In this document: piece by piece, positions 25,144 through 34,587 of the stretch
How the letters are laid out: every line of letters begins with the position of its first letter
Numbering within the stretch: position 1 is the stretch's first letter
Origin: Pseudomonadota bacterium
GTDB lineage: Bacteria; Desulfobacterota; Desulfobacteria; Desulfobacterales; RPRI01
Direction: 5' to 3'
DNA: 52,597 nt
NCBI GenBank assembly: GCA_018817425.1
Contig: JAHITX010000008.1
Span: 1-52,597, forward strand
The notes under the pieces: generated by a model
Database searches by the model: none
What the model saw: the letters and a program-made list of their open reading frames with translations, nothing else
What the model was told of the DNA's origin: nothing
Translations under genes and position numbers: made by a program

Positions 25144-26164
25144 CCCACACATCTGTAATTTACTTCTGACTATAATATTATTGGTTATTATTTTTACTGT
25201 AGTACAAGCGAGTGGAGCTGAATATCCGAGTTTTGATTGCAGAAAAGCAAAAACATGTGTTGAGAAATTTATTTGCTCTCATGCAGAGATAGCCAAATTA
25301 GATATAAAAATGTCAGAAGAATACCGTCACCTTCTTTCCAAACTTCATGGCAAAGACAAAGAGCAGGTTAAGCAAAACCAGAGAAGATGGATTAAAGGTC
25401 GAGATGAGAGATGTGAGCCAGCACCCAAAATGATAGAAAAAGTAATCTATAAGAATATATTTACCGCTCTTTATATTGAACGAATTGAAGAATTCCAAGA
25501 GTGGGAAAAATACATTGATGGCAAAACTACAACCACATATGCCCCGTGGCACCCTACATGCTGGATGCGCCAACAACCGTTTGTTGGAAAGCCTTTTTGG
25601 TCTATTACAGGTACCGCGCCTGTATGCAGGGCATTTGAGCAGATACTAAATACCACCTGCGAAACACCTGATGAAATACATTGTAGTTTGACGCTTCCTG
25701 CGGATGAAAAACGTTTTCAGAAACTTAATTGGCAACATCTCGAATTTAAGGAATATAAGGATGTAATTGAAGAGATAATTCTTGATAAGGGGCGAAAATG
25801 GAATTGGAATCAAAAAAACCCTGAAGTAAAAAAAGCATTTGATGAGGGCAGGTTTGATATCAGTATTACTGCAGCTGATATCTTTGGTGGCAAAACGAAA
25901 AAAGTTGTGCGCATAAGCTGGAAAGAAGACTGTCCTGGAATATGCATGTACGGTGTAATAGATACTGAAACAAAACGAATTGATTGGCAGTATGAATCTG
26001 CATTGCTGCATCTGAATGCAAGTAAAGGTTCTGACATCATGCTTTACGAAGGTAAGGTTTACAAGTTTGGATGGCAACCAGGCTTTGACCTTCTCTTCAT
26101 CTGGGATGAAAGAATTAGTAGCATATGTCAGTTTGAATATCTGAAAGGGAAAGGAGATAAATAA
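25106..26164 (+). CDS. exported protein with LprI-like N-terminal domain
   Basis: A 352-residue protein with a signal peptide (hydrophobic residues about 19-34, cleavage after VQASGA). Residues about 40-105 (FDCRKAKTCVEKFICSHAEI...EQVKQNQRRWIKGRDERC) match the LprI / DUF1311 domain, a small disulfide-bonded periplasmic domain linked to lysozyme inhibition in some bacteria. The remaining 240 residues are not recognised; they contain further cysteine pairs (CPGIC, CETPDEIHC), fitting an oxidising periplasm. Function unknown. Ribosome binding site AAGGAAA before the ATG. Confidence 0.75.
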   Translation: MKSIIHSSRYNPNPHICNLLLTIILLVIIFTVVQASGAEYPSFDCRKAKTCVEKFICSHAEIAKLDIKMSEEYRHLLSKLHGKDKEQVKQNQRRWIKGRDERCEPAPKMIEKVIYKNIFTALYIERIEEFQEWEKYIDGKTTTTYAPWHPTCWMRQQPFVGKPFWSITGTAPVCRAFEQILNTTCETPDEIHCSLTLPADEKRFQKLNWQHLEFKEYKDVIEEIILDKGRKWNWNQKNPEVKKAFDEGRFDISITAADIFGGKTKKVVRISWKEDCPGICMYGVIDTETKRIDWQYESALLHLNASKGSDIMLYEGKVYKFGWQPGFDLLFIWDERISSICQFEYLKGKGDK

Positions 26165-26276
26165 TAATGGCAATTAAATATTTGCAACAATTGACTTCAA
26201 CAGACTACGGGGCAATTGTGGTCACCCATTAAAGCAGGTTTCGGGGGAAGGCGAATCATGAATGCGTTCATAAAGC

Positions 26277-27506
26277 TTACCCGTCCAACAGAGAACGTAA
26301 TCTTTTTGATATTTTTTCTGCGGATTTCCCTTTGGAATTAGTCAATATTACGAAAGTAAATAAGCGGCCTTTCGGGCCTTTGATATACCCGGATCTGGTG
26401 CTCACATCTTTAAGTGTGCCGGTTTTGAAATATTCATTTCCTTTATGCTTCATCAGGTGCATGTAAGGTTTAAATTCGGCGAGTATTTTTAAAAAGCTTT
26501 TTGCAGATATGCTGTTATTTCTTGAAATGCCTGACCCTTCGATAATTGAAAGATCGTCAATATTTAAAGTTTTTGTTGCATAATCTTTAATTGCAAAAAC
26601 ACCGTTTTCGAGTGTTCCGGGCTGGCCGTGCATTTTAGCGCCGATTGCAAGAACAAGCTGGTTTGCTATGAAATTGTTTGAGTAAAGCAGAAGTTTTGAA
26701 ACACCATCTTTAATAGAAAAGGAAGAATAGTATTTTAATATAAGTTTGTCTGTTTTATCGCAAACAAGGCCTTTTCTTATTTGTCCTTTTGTTTTTATTC
26801 CTTTTCTTTCTAAAAACCATGAAATCAGGTGCCCGGTATAAAGAGTATTTTCATTATATTCCGATGAAAGTAGAATTCTTCCCTTTCTGATATCGGATTT
26901 TTTTATTAAATTTACGGCAAAAGGTAAAAGCGGTGTCTGGCTTTCGGCACTCACAAATTTGCCGTTTATAACATTGAAATTAACTGTATTGAAATTGGCG
27001 CAAAGGGCCCCGTTTGGCGAATCATAGGGCTGCGGTGATAATGCTACTGCCCCGGGAGGAATTGCGGAGCTAAAATATGAGTCATCAAGTACAATATCAT
27101 TAATGTATTCAATTTTACTGCTTAGTTTTTCTGCTATATCGCTGATGTTTTCTGAAATTAATAGAGGGTCACCATAGCCTTTTACTTTAAGATTTGAATT
27201 ATTGTCTATATAAAAATCGGTTTCAAATCTATAGTTATGTCCAAGGTAGTGAAAGGCTGCAAGAGATGTCAGAATTTTAAGAATAGATGCCGGAACAAGT
27301 CTTTTGCCGGAATTTTTTTCAAGAATTATTTTACCGGTTGAATCTGCAACAATAATCGCATCATCATTTCCAATAAGTTTTTTGATACCTGAAAAATTGT
27401 CTTGCGCATAAAGACATACGTTTAAGGTTGGAAAGTACAAAAGAAGAGAAATACATAATGAAAGAATAATATTTTTTGTTACACAATATTTTCTTTTGGA
27501 GTTCAT
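26277..27506 (-). CDS. dacB: D-alanyl-D-alanine carboxypeptidase / PBP4 (DacB, peptidase S13)
   Basis: A 409-residue protein with a signal peptide and the three active-site motifs of penicillin-binding proteins: SxxK in PASILKI near residue 73, SxN in YSNNF near 277 and KTG in FKTGTL near 360. S13 enzymes trim D-alanine from peptidoglycan stem peptides and open cross-links in the periplasm. It is somewhat shorter than typical PBP4, with a reduced insert between the first two motifs. Monocistronic; dtd lies 82 bp upstream on the same strand. Confidence 0.88.
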   Translation of the reverse strand: MNSKRKYCVTKNIILSLCISLLLYFPTLNVCLYAQDNFSGIKKLIGNDDAIIVADSTGKIILEKNSGKRLVPASILKILTSLAAFHYLGHNYRFETDFYIDNNSNLKVKGYGDPLLISENISDIAEKLSSKIEYINDIVLDDSYFSSAIPPGAVALSPQPYDSPNGALCANFNTVNFNVINGKFVSAESQTPLLPFAVNLIKKSDIRKGRILLSSEYNENTLYTGHLISWFLERKGIKTKGQIRKGLVCDKTDKLILKYYSSFSIKDGVSKLLLYSNNFIANQLVLAIGAKMHGQPGTLENGVFAIKDYATKTLNIDDLSIIEGSGISRNNSISAKSFLKILAEFKPYMHLMKHKGNEYFKTGTLKDVSTRSGYIKGPKGRLFTFVILTNSKGKSAEKISKRLRSLLDG

Positions 27507-27588
27507 AAGCTTTCTAAGTTATTTTGCCTGTGTAATGTTAGATGTTTACAATAGCTTATTGCCCACAACTCAATATCTTTGGTACACT

Positions 27589-28029
27589 TTATCTGCTTTC
27601 GACTATTAAAGTAACAGGTCCGTCATTAATAAGATGTACGTCCATCATAGCACGAAACTGACCGGTTTTAACCTCAACTCCATTATTCTTTACACTTGAG
27701 GCAAAGTATTCATAAATTTCATTTGCACTTTCAGGTTCGGCAGCATTTATGAATGAAGGACGCCTTCCTTTACGGCAGTCACCAAGAAGAGTAAACTGCG
27801 AAACCACAAGCATTTCACCTTTTGTATCAATAAGTGATCTGTTCATTTTGCCTTGTTCATCTTCAAAAATTCTTAAGTTTGATATTTTATCCGCTAAAAA
27901 ATCGGCATCTTTTTTTGTATCGTCTTTAGCAACTCCGAGAAGAACCAGAAGACCTGCATCTATTTCGCTTATGGTTTTGCCGTTAACTTCAACAAAGCTT
28001 TTTTTTACTCTTTGTACAACTGCGCGCAT
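27589..28029 (-). CDS. dtd: D-aminoacyl-tRNA deacylase
   Basis: A 146-residue protein matching DTD along its full length: MRAVVQRV at the start, the [17 protein letters not shown] block (SQxxL motif) and NDGPVT near the C-terminus (the Gly-Pro motif). It removes D-amino acids and glycine from mischarged tRNA. Full length, start unambiguous. Upstream lies a C5/G5 inverted-repeat element. Confidence 0.96.
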   Translation of the reverse strand: MRAVVQRVKKSFVEVNGKTISEIDAGLLVLLGVAKDDTKKDADFLADKISNLRIFEDEQGKMNRSLIDTKGEMLVVSQFTLLGDCRKGRRPSFINAAEPESANEIYEYFASSVKNNGVEVKTGQFRAMMDVHLINDGPVTLIVESR

Positions 28030-28111
28030 AATAAAAAATTTCCATTATTGTGGAATATAATGATCCCTTAATTTGGAATCAAAAGATCAATTCGATTTAT
28101 AAAGGTAAAAT

Positions 28112-28215
28112 AATTCCCCCTTAATAAAGGGGGCCAGGGGGTTGTTTAGTTCTGAAGTTTTTTGAAATAGCTTTCATTTTAACAACCCCCTTTATCCCCC
28201 TTTTCTAAGGGGGAA
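28112..28215. repeat. C5/G5 inverted-repeat element, empty form
   Basis: Two arms of about 35 bp, left AATTCCCCCTTAATAAAGGG with GGGCCAGGGGGTTGTT after it, right its near complement (AACAACCCCCTTTATCCCCC and on). Each arm is itself a hairpin (CCCCCTT/AAGGGGG). The same arms recur at 40727..40949 around a DUF559 fragment. The rest of the gap 28030..28402 holds nothing I can name. Confidence 0.85.
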
Positions 28216-28402
28216 TCCGGAGGAACTCTTCCTCGATAAACCAATAAATACATACTCTCTTTGGTTTACCCATGCGGTTTCAGGTAAATACAAATACGTT
28301 TACCCTTATATAGTATAAAACGAAATAAGCGCTGATTGTTTTAAAATAAGGAAATTTAAACCAGCGCTTATGGGGAATATCTGTATATTTGTTTAATGAA
28401 AA

Positions 28403-29062
28403 TCAGGCCATTTCAATTATCTTTTCAACAAGTTTTTCTATGCCTTTTGCTACATCCTTTATCCCGGGTCCAAGCATATAGGCAGGGGTGGTAACAACTT
28501 TATGCTTTTCATCCACGACAATTTGGTCAACCGGACATACTATATGATTAATGCCGATAGATTTTAAAGCGCTTATAACCCCTTCATCATTGCCTATCGT
28601 TAAAGAAACACCCTGATCCTTAAGCGCCATACCCAATGTAGCCGGTGCTATGCACAATGCGCCGATCGGTTTTTTTGCTGCTTTGATTTCTGAAATCAGT
28701 CGTAAAACATCATTATTTACCAAACCGCTTGTGCCTTTGGATGCAAATTCACTTAGATTTTTTGCAGCACCGAAACCGCCCGGAATAATCAGGGCGTCTA
28801 TATCTGAAGCTTTGACGTCATTTATATTTTTTATTTCACCTCTTGCAATCCTCGCCGATTCGACAAGTACATTGCGGCTTTCATTTATTTCTTTCTGGGT
28901 CAGGTGATTTATTACATGTGCCTGGGAAATATCCGGAGCCATGCAAACCACTTTTGCACCTTTTTCGTCAAGATATAACAAGGTAAGTACTGCTTCATGA
29001 ATTTCAGACCCGTCAAAAACCCCGCAGCCGGATAAAAGTACACCTATTCGTTTTTTATCCAT
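28403..29062 (-). CDS. elbB: ElbB-like glyoxalase / DJ-1-PfpI family protein
   Basis: A 219-residue protein of the class I glutamine amidotransferase-like fold. Typical ElbB sequence: VLLSGCGVFDGSEIHEAVLTLL near the start, CMAPD, LIIPGGFGAAKNL near residue 93 and the nucleophile-elbow segment GALCIAPA near 135. ElbB (GlxIII-like, formerly linked to isoprenoid synthesis) has weak glyoxalase activity; its physiological role is uncertain. Start preceded by GGAGGT. It lies 22 bp after the Fe-S oxidoreductase gene and is probably co-transcribed with it. Confidence 0.92.
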   Translation of the reverse strand: MDKKRIGVLLSGCGVFDGSEIHEAVLTLLYLDEKGAKVVCMAPDISQAHVINHLTQKEINESRNVLVESARIARGEIKNINDVKASDIDALIIPGGFGAAKNLSEFASKGTSGLVNNDVLRLISEIKAAKKPIGALCIAPATLGMALKDQGVSLTIGNDEGVISALKSIGINHIVCPVDQIVVDEKHKVVTTPAYMLGPGIKDVAKGIEKLVEKIIEMA

Positions 29063-29084
29063 TTTTACCTCCAGCCATATACTA

Positions 29085-31067
29085 TTAGGTTATAAGATGG
29101 GATTCAACTATTTCTGCTATGTCAAATATTTTCTGCTCATCAGTAAATTGTTTCACCCCATCGGTTAACATCATAAGACAGAAAGGGCAGGCGGTAGCAA
29201 TTTTTTGTGCTTTTGTATCAAAAGCTTCACCGGCTCTATTCTGATTGATTCTGGTTCCGGTTTCCTCGGCCCAGTAATTGCCGCCGCCGCCGCCGCAGCA
29301 AAAACTTGCCTTTTTATTTCTCGGCATTTCGGTAAGCTCTCCTATACTAGCTATAACTTCGCGCGGTTCATCTATGATACCGTTATGCCTTCCAAGATAG
29401 CAGGGATCATGATAGCAAATGGTTTCCGATGTTTTGGATAATTTTAGTTTGCCGGAACTTATCAGGTCTAAAATATACTTTGCGTGGGGAATAACATCAA
29501 AGTTACCGCCCAGCGCAGGGTAATGATGGGTGAAGCTGTTGTAACAGTGGGGACATAATGTTATAATTTTGTTAATTTCCATTTCTGCAAATTCTATGAT
29601 ATTCATCTGGGCAGTTTCATTAAAAAGGAGCTCATCTCCCATTTGCTTTGCCGGATCACCGGTGCAGCGAAACTCTTCGAGAACACCAAAATTTACATTT
29701 GCTGCCGTAAGAATATTTACCATGGATCTTGCAATCTTCTGGGCACGCTCTTCATAAGCTACTGAACACCCTATCCAAAGCAGGTATTCCGTTTCACCCG
29801 GAATAAATACAGGAACATCCATATCTTCCTGCCAATCTGTTGGGCCAAATCCGGTACCAAGAAACGGGTGGCCTCTGGTTTCCATGTTCTTCATTGCTTT
29901 GCCCATCAGATCAGGAGCAGCCGCTTCTTCCATTGTCAGATGGCGTCTCATTTCTATGATATCTCTAAGATGCTCATTCCCTACTGGACAAACATTTGCA
30001 CATGCTCCGCAGGTGGTGCATTCCCACAACTCATCCTGAGTTATATTGTCTCCTATAAGCTCAACCCGCTCCATTTCTCTCCATTTCTCTTTGGGGGTTG
30101 AAAGAAGCTTATCTGCATTTGCAAACAGATTTTCTTTTATAGACAAGACAATTTCCCTGGGTGAAAGCACCTTGCCCGTGCTGTTTGCAGGGCACTGGTC
30201 CGTGCATCGTCCGCACTCGGTACATGTATAACCGTCAAAGAGTTGTTTCCATGTTAAATCCTCAACCTTAGAAACTCCCATGGCTCCAAGTTCTTCAGCT
30301 TCGAAATCAATATTGGGAAGTTCAACAAGAGGTGGCGGAAAATTTCTAAAAAAATTGGCCGGTATTGCTGAAAATACATGAAGATGTTTGCTGTTTGGAA
30401 TGTAATCAAGAAAAAACATTAGTACAAGAAGATGCAACCACCAACAGACCTCAAACAACATATGATTCATGGCGCTTACGCCGGTTGCTTTAACGACAAA
30501 AGCGGTTATAGGCATCCAGGTGCTTGCGATAGCGGCAAATTCTACTTCATTTGGGTCAACCATGCGCAGTGAGTTGATTATAAGCAGAGTTAACATCAGA
30601 ATACTAATACAACCCAAAATGAGATATGCTGTTAAGTGGTAATTGATCTGTGGGGGCTTCATTATAAATCGTCTCAATAAAGCCATCACTATTCCGACTA
30701 AAACTGAAAAGATAAAAATATCCTGGGAGAGCAGAAATAAATTGAAAGCAGGGGCGCCTAAAAAGGAAAAATCAAAACCAGGCACAAACCCACTTATAAT
30801 AAACTCGATTTCTCCGGGCAAAAGGATCAAAAAACCTGCGATAATAAATATATGCATGATTCCGGCATAGGTATAATCGCCTTTTGATACTCTGAATTGC
30901 GAAAATTGTAAAATACTCTGCTTGATGGTGATCAATAAGCGCTCGCCAACTCTGTCAAATCTGTTTTCCGGTTTACCGAGCTTAAGAAGTTTTATAAGGT
31001 ATAAAACACGATGAACAAAATATGCTACCGCGATAGTTAGAATAATTGCTACAAGCCAAGGTTTCAT
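29085..31067 (-). CDS. membrane Fe-S oxidoreductase, ETF:(methyl)menaquinone oxidoreductase type (EtfD-like)
   Basis: A 660-residue protein. Residues 1-225 carry about six membrane helices like a b-type cytochrome (NarI-like), with candidate haem-ligand histidines. Two [4Fe-4S] ferredoxin motifs follow, CTECGRCTDQCP near 280 and CTTCGACANVCP near 348, then two CCG domains of the HdrD type (WIGCS, CPHCYNSF, YHDPCYLGRHNG, SFCCGGGGGNYW, ACPFC). This matches the enzyme that passes electrons from electron-transfer flavoprotein to membrane quinone in anaerobes degrading fatty or aromatic acids. No etfAB gene is adjacent. GGAG before the ATG. First gene of a likely pair with elbB. Confidence 0.85.
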   Translation of the reverse strand: MKPWLVAIILTIAVAYFVHRVLYLIKLLKLGKPENRFDRVGERLLITIKQSILQFSQFRVSKGDYTYAGIMHIFIIAGFLILLPGEIEFIISGFVPGFDFSFLGAPAFNLFLLSQDIFIFSVLVGIVMALLRRFIMKPPQINYHLTAYLILGCISILMLTLLIINSLRMVDPNEVEFAAIASTWMPITAFVVKATGVSAMNHMLFEVCWWLHLLVLMFFLDYIPNSKHLHVFSAIPANFFRNFPPPLVELPNIDFEAEELGAMGVSKVEDLTWKQLFDGYTCTECGRCTDQCPANSTGKVLSPREIVLSIKENLFANADKLLSTPKEKWREMERVELIGDNITQDELWECTTCGACANVCPVGNEHLRDIIEMRRHLTMEEAAAPDLMGKAMKNMETRGHPFLGTGFGPTDWQEDMDVPVFIPGETEYLLWIGCSVAYEERAQKIARSMVNILTAANVNFGVLEEFRCTGDPAKQMGDELLFNETAQMNIIEFAEMEINKIITLCPHCYNSFTHHYPALGGNFDVIPHAKYILDLISSGKLKLSKTSETICYHDPCYLGRHNGIIDEPREVIASIGELTEMPRNKKASFCCGGGGGNYWAEETGTRINQNRAGEAFDTKAQKIATACPFCLMMLTDGVKQFTDEQKIFDIAEIVESHLIT

Positions 31068-31386
31068 GAATATATCTCCTTCATTATAACTAATTTATAT
31101 CTAAGATTTTTTTAATATCTGTGATAAACCAGAACGACCTTTTCGGACTTTTGGTCTAACATCTAAGCAAAGGATATGTCAATAAAAATGACGCCCTGGA
31201 AGCGGTAAGCCTTATTGGGATATAGTTTTTAACTATTGCATATAATCCGTTTTAATCAAATAAGAAGAGTTTTTATTGATAAAGTAATTATATTATGATA
31301 GGTGGCTGCAAAAACATATAATCATAATTTATATGCCTGCTCTATATTTGTAAGTTGGCAGATAAAAAATCAGCAGCGGAGAGAAA
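31068..31386. other. intergenic region between divergent genes
   Basis: 319 bp, AT-rich, between the Fe-S oxidoreductase (minus) and the small gene at 31387 (plus). It must hold both promoters, but I cannot single out convincing boxes. No repeat or RNA was seen. Confidence 0.5.
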
Positions 31387-31749
31387 ATGACTTCTGAAGG
31401 AGATATAATACTTATATATTTTGAAGGCAAACCGCTTACATTTGCGAGAATTGAAGAAATTCTACCGAATTCAAAGCCATCATGGTATCATGTTAAATTG
31501 CTGATGCTGCAAGTGCCTGTTCATGCCATAACATGGATACTAAGAGATTCTTATATAAATGGCGCTGAATTTACTATGAACGGAAAGAAGGTAAGAATCG
31601 AACATGTTGTGTGTCCTGATAGCCAACCCGATGATCAAATTAATCAAAAAGCTTCTCAAACCCAAAATAATGATACCGAAGCTTCTGAAAAAACAAAGAC
31701 ATTGGAAGGAGCAAAGGTTATTCCTTTTGCCAATATCAGGAAGAAGTAA
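31387..31749 (+). CDS. conserved-looking hypothetical protein
   Basis: A 120-residue protein behind a good ribosome binding site (GGAGAGAAA). Residues 1-80 look like a compact beta-rich domain (GDIILIYFEGKPLTFARIEEI, WYHVKLLML); the rest is a polar, probably disordered tail rich in Q, N and T ending in AKVIPFANIRKK. I do not recognise a family. Its 3' end overlaps the 3' end of ybeY on the opposite strand by 14 bp. Confidence 0.65.
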   Translation: MTSEGDIILIYFEGKPLTFARIEEILPNSKPSWYHVKLLMLQVPVHAITWILRDSYINGAEFTMNGKKVRIEHVVCPDSQPDDQINQKASQTQNNDTEASEKTKTLEGAKVIPFANIRKK

Positions 31750-32191
31750 AAGAAGTATTTTCAATCAGTTTTAAAAGTTCGGATGCTTTACTTTCCATTA
31801 TTTCAGCTTCTGTGCCGTTTTTCTCATGGTCGTATCCAAAAAGGTGAAGAATTCCGTGTATCAAAAGCTCGGCAAACCGTATATTAAATCCGGTTCCCGA
31901 ATCATTTCCTTCCCTTTCTGCTGTTTCAGCCGATATAACGACATCTCCAAGAAGATCATGGTTGTTTCCAAAAATATCACTGTCACGCATAGGAAAGGAA
32001 ATTACATTGGTAGGCCCGATTCTTTGCAAATATTGGTTGTTTAATTTAGCAATCCCATCATCATCTTCAATGAGTATAGACAGTTCACTTTCAGGACAAT
32101 CCAAGTCGTTTAATATGGCTTGAGCCGCTTTCCGTACTTTTATCTTCCTGATCTTGTACTTGTTTTGGTTGTTGCTTATCAGTACTCCCAT
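31736..32191 (-). CDS. ybeY: endoribonuclease YbeY
   Basis: A 151-residue protein with the YbeY zinc motif HGILHLFGYDHE (H-x3-H-x5-H, about residues 112-122) and the preceding GDVVIS and NVISFPM signatures. YbeY matures 16S rRNA 3' ends and takes part in ribosome quality control. Its start MGVLISNNQ aligns with the family, which makes it overlap the upstream pgpH-like frame by 101 bp. Last gene of the phoH-pgpH-ybeY operon. Confidence 0.95.
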   Translation of the reverse strand: MGVLISNNQNKYKIRKIKVRKAAQAILNDLDCPESELSILIEDDDGIAKLNNQYLQRIGPTNVISFPMRDSDIFGNNHDLLGDVVISAETAEREGNDSGTGFNIRFAELLIHGILHLFGYDHEKNGTEAEIMESKASELLKLIENTSFTSS

Positions 32192-34484
32192 TTTTTCCTT
32201 TTACATTGCCTGAAACGGTTGTTTCGGAATATTCGATGCGATGATGATGGATTCCGTTTAAAATCGTATTGAAGCTTTTAGCAATATTATGCAAATCTTT
32301 TAAAGTTAATTCGCAATTATCAAGCTGCCCGTCTGTAAAAATATTATTCATTAAATTCTGGACTAACCCCTGAATTCTTGCCGGTGTAGGATTTTCAAGG
32401 GTTCTTGAAGCCGATTCCGTAACATCGGCAAGCATGACAAGACCTGCTTCCTTTGTTTGGGGTTTTGGGCCTGGATATCGGAAGTCACTGATTTTAACTG
32501 TGCTTTCACCTTTTTGCTGTTTTGCCTTGTCATAAAAAAAGCGTATAAGGCTTTTCCCGTGATGCTGGCCGATTGTGTCAGCAATTTCTTTGCCAAGATT
32601 ATATTTTTTTGCCATTTCAACCCCATCCTTTACATGAGCAACTAGTATAAGACTGGACATTGATGGCGAAAGCTTGTCATGCTTATTTACGCCGTCCGAC
32701 TGGTTTTCAATAAAATATAGGGGTTTATTTAATTTGCCGATGTCATGATAATAACCACAAACCTTGGCAAGCAGAGGATTTGCCCCTATTTCCGATGCAG
32801 CAGCTTCTACCATTGAACCTATAATAACCGAATGATGATATGTTCCGGGGGCTTCAATCATAAGTCTTCTTAGAACAGGCTGATCAAGACTTGCGAGTTC
32901 CAGTAGTTTTATATCTGTAGAAAAGTTAAAAGTTACCTCTACCAGAGGGGTGAGGCCTGCAGTCACAACACCTGTTATCATACCTCCAAAAAATGCAAAA
33001 ACCCAATTCCAGATTAATGTTATCCACGAAAACTCAGCTTCTGCGGCAGGATTATAAATAGTTATTACTGTGGTGAGCAGTATGTTAAAAACAGCAAGTT
33101 TTAAACCGGATTTAATAAAAACCTTGCGTTCTCTGCAATCTTGCATCCAATAGGCCGCCAATATTCCGCTCATCAGAAAGTAAAGCAGCATTTCAAAACG
33201 GTTTTGAAATACCATTGCAGTACAAATGGCTATAATAACGGCAAAAGCAACGGCTGTATTTAAGCCCATAAAGAGACAAATGAGCATTGCTCCGGCAGTA
33301 ACCGGAATACAAAGTTGAACCGATGTGGCTCTGATCGAAAAAAGCTCGTTTAAGGAAAGGGATCTGGACAAAAATGATGATACTTCCGCCAGCAGAAAAC
33401 ACATAATTACTACGCTGGCAAGAAAAAGAAGTTTCTTATTATGGGCACCTATTGTACCCCTATCGTTATTTAAGCTAATCATATATGTTGTAACAAGCAG
33501 AATTAACATAATCATGGTAGCGCCGGTAATAGCTGCCGATATCCGCTTGTATCTTACCTTATCCGTGAGAGCTTTCAGCTTTATGAGCTGTACTTCCGAA
33601 ACCTTCTCTCCTTCGCGTAAAAGCATTTCACCCGCTTTTACTCTGTATAGTACCGCACCCATTTCGGCTACAGCGGTTTTTGTTCTTTCTTCAGTCTCAT
33701 TTCTGTTTAAGGTTATGTTAGGTTGAATCAACTGCATGACACAATATGTAACTGTCTCCCGCTTTCCCGAATGCAAGTCTTTTAATACAGGCTGTCCTAC
33801 TACTTTTACTTTGCTTTTTGCCTCCTTAATGCTGTATATGGAATTCAATTCATAAGTTATAATCTCATCTTTTGTTTCTATATTTCTTAATATTATTCCC
33901 TGATCAATTACTTTAAGCAAAGAATCCTTATCGGCAACTATGGCGGTATCAAAAAATTTAGATATTATACCATTGATAGCATTTGGAATATCTTCGGAAA
34001 ATTCACTCTTTTCAATTATACCAAAAACACTTTTAGGGACTAAAAAGCCTATTTTCTTTTCAAATTCTTTATGTATTCTCAAAGATCTTTCGGTGGGGGT
34101 TAGCTGCTGGGCATTTGTTCCAACATTTACAGAATTGAATTTACCCGCTATCAAATCATTTCTTATATCTGTAAAGGCCGTCTGAACACGCTGGGTTAAT
34201 TTAGTTAAAAGCTTTGAATCAAAATCATATACAACCGGTACATTGCCTGCCACCATTTTTCTGTTCTTTTCAGTTGCAACTTTGTCTACAGCTAAAAAGT
34301 CTTCCGGAGCTTTTATGTCTCTATCGGCAATATCCCCTAAATCATATGTTTTAGTGATGGGCATAAAGTCTATATAAAGAGTAAGTGCAAATATGATAAC
34401 AATACAGGCCAGAATCCACCATTTGATATTTTTGCTGGAATTAAATGACTTAATTATTGGTTCTTTTATTTTTATTAGTTTCAT
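32091..34484 (-). CDS. 7TM-HD family cyclic-di-AMP phosphodiesterase (PgpH-like)
   Basis: A 797-residue protein. An N-terminal membrane helix is followed by the extracytoplasmic 7TMR-HDED region (about residues 40-290), seven membrane helices (about 310-510) and a cytoplasmic HD domain with YHDIGKLNKPLYFIENQ and IGQHHG. The PgpH family hydrolyses c-di-AMP. The C-terminal 30-40 residues (STDKQQPKQVQDQEDKS...) are low-complexity and extend 101 bp into ybeY in another frame, which is more overlap than usual. Middle gene of the phoH operon, start preceded by GGTGAGGT. Confidence 0.9.
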   Translation of the reverse strand: MKLIKIKEPIIKSFNSSKNIKWWILACIVIIFALTLYIDFMPITKTYDLGDIADRDIKAPEDFLAVDKVATEKNRKMVAGNVPVVYDFDSKLLTKLTQRVQTAFTDIRNDLIAGKFNSVNVGTNAQQLTPTERSLRIHKEFEKKIGFLVPKSVFGIIEKSEFSEDIPNAINGIISKFFDTAIVADKDSLLKVIDQGIILRNIETKDEIITYELNSIYSIKEAKSKVKVVGQPVLKDLHSGKRETVTYCVMQLIQPNITLNRNETEERTKTAVAEMGAVLYRVKAGEMLLREGEKVSEVQLIKLKALTDKVRYKRISAAITGATMIMLILLVTTYMISLNNDRGTIGAHNKKLLFLASVVIMCFLLAEVSSFLSRSLSLNELFSIRATSVQLCIPVTAGAMLICLFMGLNTAVAFAVIIAICTAMVFQNRFEMLLYFLMSGILAAYWMQDCRERKVFIKSGLKLAVFNILLTTVITIYNPAAEAEFSWITLIWNWVFAFFGGMITGVVTAGLTPLVEVTFNFSTDIKLLELASLDQPVLRRLMIEAPGTYHHSVIIGSMVEAAASEIGANPLLAKVCGYYHDIGKLNKPLYFIENQSDGVNKHDKLSPSMSSLILVAHVKDGVEMAKKYNLGKEIADTIGQHHGKSLIRFFYDKAKQQKGESTVKISDFRYPGPKPQTKEAGLVMLADVTESASRTLENPTPARIQGLVQNLMNNIFTDGQLDNCELTLKDLHNIAKSFNTILNGIHHHRIEYSETTVSGNVKGKNGSTDKQQPKQVQDQEDKSTESGSSHIKRLGLS

Positions 34485-34587
34485 ACCTCACCAGAGGCCA
34501 TTTCTTATCAGCCTTTAGTCTGTTGATTTTTCAAGAGTTCTTCAAAAGATTTTCTCTTTTTTTGATAAACTTTTGAAACTGGCTACT

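Noticed and set aside
26362-26382. Hairpin with GGCCTTTCGGGCC near the end of dacB as a terminator
   Set aside because: It lies within the dacB coding frame, about 90 bp before the stop codon, and has no T-run.
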